Positions 23,376-25,393 of a stretch of 25,393 nt of DNA are shown piece by piece; positions within the stretch are counted from its first letter, which is position 1; each line of letters begins with the position of its first letter. The stretch covers positions 1 to 25,393 of the forward strand of contig CAYRRM010000034.1 of the NCBI GenBank assembly GCA_964426675.1, in the 5' to 3' direction. Origin of the DNA: DYMC01 sp035406705. GTDB taxonomy: Bacteria; Verrucomicrobiota; Lentisphaeria; Victivallales; GWF2-50-93. A program made the position numbers and the translations under genes. A model generated the notes under the pieces. That model did not search any database and was not told the origin of the DNA. It worked only from the letters and a program-made list of their open reading frames with translations.

Positions 23376-24262
23376 ATTTAAACGATATAAAAGATATTTA
23401 TCCATTCAAAGAAAACTACTTTATTTTAAAAGAAGGATATAAGTACCATTATTTAGATGAAGGAAAAGGTGAAGCTATACTTATGCTTCACGGCAACCCA
23501 AGTTGGTCTTTTCTATTTCGCAATCTGATAATCGGGTTGAGGCATAATTACCGCGTAATTGCCCCGGATCATATAGGCTTTGGCCTCTCAGATAAGCCTT
23601 ATGACTATCCCTACAGATTAGAAACGCACATAGATAATTTAGACGATTTCATTGAGTATTTAAAACTTGAAAAATTTTCTCTTCTTGTGCATGATTGGGG
23701 AGGACCAATTGGTTTTGGTTATGCTGAAAGGCATCCGGAAAAAATAAAAAACATTATCATATCAAATACTGCGGCTTTTACTTTTGATTGGATACCTTTC
23801 AGATTAAAAATCGCCAGACTACCTTTTTTAGGAAGATTCCTTATAGAAAAATTAAACCTATTTGCGAAATTCGCAACATTTATGACAACAACAAAACCCA
23901 TGAAGAAAAATATAAAAGAAGCCTATATTTTTCCTTTTCTTAAGGAGTCATCAAGAAAAGGAGTTTCTTCATTTGTAAAAGATATCCCAATGTGGCCAGA
24001 GGAGCAATCTTATGAACTTCTTGTTCAAATCGAGCATGGATTATGGATTTTTCGTGAAAGGCCTATTTGCATAATCTGGGGAATGAAAGACTGGTGCTTT
24101 AAGAGACGACTTCTTAAGCGCTGGCTTGAATATTATCCTGAAGCGGAAGTTCATAAGATAAAAAATGCAGGGCATTTTTTATATGAAGATGAACCTGAAA
24201 AAATCCTGAATATAGTTTCTGATTTCTTAAAGAGGAATAATTCCTATGAAAAGGTTAGATAA
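23369..24262 (+). CDS. oleB: OleB-type alpha/beta-hydrolase (beta-lactone decarboxylase)
   Basis: OleB decarboxylates the cis-beta-lactone made by OleC to give the long-chain cis-alkene and CO2. It belongs to the haloalkane-dehalogenase-like alpha/beta hydrolases. The oxyanion segment is LHGNPSWSF. The nucleophile motif is LLVHDWGGPIGFGYAERHP with D109. The acid residue is probably D241 in IIWGMKDWCF, and the general base is H269 in IKNAGHFLYEDEP. I prefer the ATG at 23369 (AGG upstream), which gives 297 residues and overlaps the oleA stop by 7 bp. An in-frame TTG at 23348 would add 7 residues. On sequence alone a haloalkane dehalogenase cannot be excluded, but direct coupling to OleA makes OleB the better call. 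One TGCGAAANTCGCA palindrome lies inside (23863-23875). Its last 17 bp overlap the next gene. Confidence 0.88.
   Translation: MVDLNDIKDIYPFKENYFILKEGYKYHYLDEGKGEAILMLHGNPSWSFLFRNLIIGLRHNYRVIAPDHIGFGLSDKPYDYPYRLETHIDNLDDFIEYLKLEKFSLLVHDWGGPIGFGYAERHPEKIKNIIISNTAAFTFDWIPFRLKIARLPFLGRFLIEKLNLFAKFATFMTTTKPMKKNIKEAYIFPFLKESSRKGVSSFVKDIPMWPEEQSYELLVQIEHGLWIFRERPICIIWGMKDWCFKRRLLKRWLEYYPEAEVHKIKNAGHFLYEDEPEKILNIVSDFLKRNNSYEKVR
23862..23876. repeat. TGCGAAANTCGCA palindrome, copy 4 (oleB)
   Basis: TTGCGAA-A-TTCGCAA, a perfect 7-bp inverted repeat with a single central base, read in frame as Ala-Lys-Phe-Ala (GCG AAA TTC GCA). Confidence 0.85.
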
Positions 24263-25370
24263 AACTATTTGTGGGTCCTGCAATGCTATTCTGAACGTTT
24301 CAGAACTTGAGCCGTTTACCAAATTTTCCTGCCCGGGGTGCGGAACAGAAATTTATTCTCCTGCCCATTTGGGACATATTCGTTTTGACAAACCATTAAA
24401 GGAATTTCCTTGTTTTCAGAAATTTGAAGGTTTTGATGCAAAGGGAAATATATACGTTGATATTAGTTATTTTAAAGGGAAACAATGCAGTTCCTGCGGC
24501 GTTAAAAATATTATTAATGCTGCTTTAAAAGAAGCTGAAATCCTCAGACAGCTCTCTCATCCAAATATATGCCCGCTTAGTGGCGATTGGGTTATCAATG
24601 AACAATTTGTAGCGACCTCTCCCTTAATGGATGGATTTGATCTTTCAGAATATAATCCATCATCAATGGAATTACTTGACGTTGAAATTATGCTCAACAT
24701 TTTACAAAAAGTTGCTATAGGAATCTTTTCTGCACATCAGAAAAATATCATTCATCATAATATTTGCCCTGCAAATGTTCATATAGATATGCGAAGGAAT
24801 GTAAGAGTTAAAAATTTCTTTACTTCAAGATTTTTATATAAAATTTGCCCTCTAAATGATTGGAAGGGAGACTTTAGTGCTACCGATTTTTTCAGTCCTG
24901 AAAAAATCCTGACCAGGCAAGAAGGGAAAGAAGGCGATATTTTTAGTTTTGGGGTTATGAGTTATTTCCTTTTGTCTGGAAAGTTACCATTCCCTGGCGT
25001 TACCCTGGAAGAAAGAATTTTTTCAAGATGTTTTCAGTCAGATTCTAAATTTAAATACAAAGAGCCTCTTCCTCTTACAGAAGTCAGAAAGGATTTTCCA
25101 TCAAAAATAAGTAAAATCATAATGCAAATGCTTTCTCCTCGTCCTGAAGAGAGAGCCTCTCTCCCGGAATTTATATCCGCTGTTAATTTTTTTAATGCTG
25201 AAAATGAAAAAGACAGAATATATGAAACAGAATGGAAAATGCTCTTTGATCGTACCGATACAAAACCAATACCTAAATTAGATAAAATAGGACTCAGCGG
25301 TTCCAGTATAGAAGGAAAAAACAACTCAATCAGTATCCCATTCTCAATAAAATCGTTTTTTGTGAAATAG
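24246..25370 (+). CDS. Zinc-ribbon pseudokinase (degenerate Ser/Thr protein kinase)
   Basis: The N-terminus carries a zinc ribbon, CGSC (C9, C12) with CPGC (C29, C32). It is followed by a bacterial Hanks-type kinase fold (about 60-325) recognisable from LKEAEILRQLSHPNI (alphaC), the catalytic-loop segment IIHHNICPANVHI (168-180), DIFSFGVMSYFLLSGKLPFPG (231-251) and MLSPRPEERASLPEF. The catalytic residues are lost. The HRD Asp is N172, the following Lys is C174, DFG reads NFF (190-192), and the beta3 Lys position appears as S74. Only N177 and the alphaC Glu (E96) remain. Phosphotransfer is therefore unlikely; a scaffold or allosteric role is more probable. The ATG overlaps oleB by 17 bp, and a gene with a strong Shine-Dalgarno sequence follows 13 bp later. 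No membrane segment is visible. Confidence 0.85.
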   Translation: MKRLDKTICGSCNAILNVSELEPFTKFSCPGCGTEIYSPAHLGHIRFDKPLKEFPCFQKFEGFDAKGNIYVDISYFKGKQCSSCGVKNIINAALKEAEILRQLSHPNICPLSGDWVINEQFVATSPLMDGFDLSEYNPSSMELLDVEIMLNILQKVAIGIFSAHQKNIIHHNICPANVHIDMRRNVRVKNFFTSRFLYKICPLNDWKGDFSATDFFSPEKILTRQEGKEGDIFSFGVMSYFLLSGKLPFPGVTLEERIFSRCFQSDSKFKYKEPLPLTEVRKDFPSKISKIIMQMLSPRPEERASLPEFISAVNFFNAENEKDRIYETEWKMLFDRTDTKPIPKLDKIGLSGSSIEGKNNSISIPFSIKSFFVK

Positions 25371-25383
25371 AAGGAGAACAATA

Positions 25384-25393
25384 ATGAAAACTG
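25384..25393 (+). CDS. Start of the next gene, cut by window end (possibly oleC)
   Basis: Only ATG AAA ACT is visible. It is preceded by AAGGAG (25371-25376) at 7 nt, a strong Shine-Dalgarno sequence, immediately after the pseudokinase stop. Co-direction and 13-bp spacing place it in the same operon. By analogy with other ole loci it could be oleC or oleD, but nothing in three codons can show this. Confidence 0.45.

Noticed and set aside
25034..25381. 115-codon minus-strand frame opposite the pseudokinase end
   Set aside because: Antisense to a supported gene, low-complexity product, no Shine-Dalgarno sequence or family match.
1..25393. CRISPR arrays, tRNA or rRNA genes, insertion sequences or integrases
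   Set aside because: No regularly spaced repeats, cloverleaf-like segments, terminal inverted repeats or transposase/integrase motifs were seen; the accessory look of 7.8-19.5 kb rests on gene content only.

Overview
The window is an AT-rich bacterial chromosome segment. It most likely comes from the PVC superphylum, and Lentisphaerota (Victivallis/Lentisphaera-like) fits best. The main reasons are a prepilin-like protein with the H-X9-DG signature, found at the head of a glycan operon together with an AraC regulator, a GH38 enzyme, a sulfatase and a URO-D-like protein, plus an ole (head-to-head hydrocarbon) locus. This placement is an inference from gene content; no rRNA or other phylogenetic marker was analysed.

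Region 1 (2-7715) holds housekeeping genes: enolase (5' end outside the window, closed by an intrinsic terminator), acpS overlapping ribE by 53 bp, an RseP-type site-2 protease with three PDZ domains, an ApgM-family phosphomutase overlapping rseP by 4 bp, typA/bipA on the minus strand, and a STAS-domain protein divergent from typA.

Region 2 (7788-19451) looks like accessory DNA: an AraC-family regulator followed by a tightly packed operon of seven genes. These encode an H-X9-DG pseudopilin, a small exported protein, an Asp-box/beta-propeller protein resembling GH74, a GH38 alpha-mannosidase-like enzyme whose expected catalytic Asp is Phe, a formylglycine sulfatase, a URO-D/MtaA-like protein and a HAD phosphatase. 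Together they suggest inducible capture and breakdown of a sulfated, probably mannose-containing glycan. Two direct repeats 21 bp apart at the end of araC are a good candidate operator.

Region 3 (19500-25393) has cysE on the minus strand, then a co-directional set: lrp/asnC, an aminotransferase, oleA, oleB, a zinc-ribbon pseudokinase, and the first codons of another gene. OleA and OleB carry all the expected catalytic residues. The pseudokinase sits where oleC would usually follow, so it may be an unrecognised accessory part of the Ole hydrocarbon complex.

Across scales, a 13-bp palindrome TGCGAAANTCGCA recurs four times inside three genes, always in the same reading register, and resembles a highly iterated palindrome. 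No tRNA, rRNA, CRISPR array, transposase or integrase was seen.
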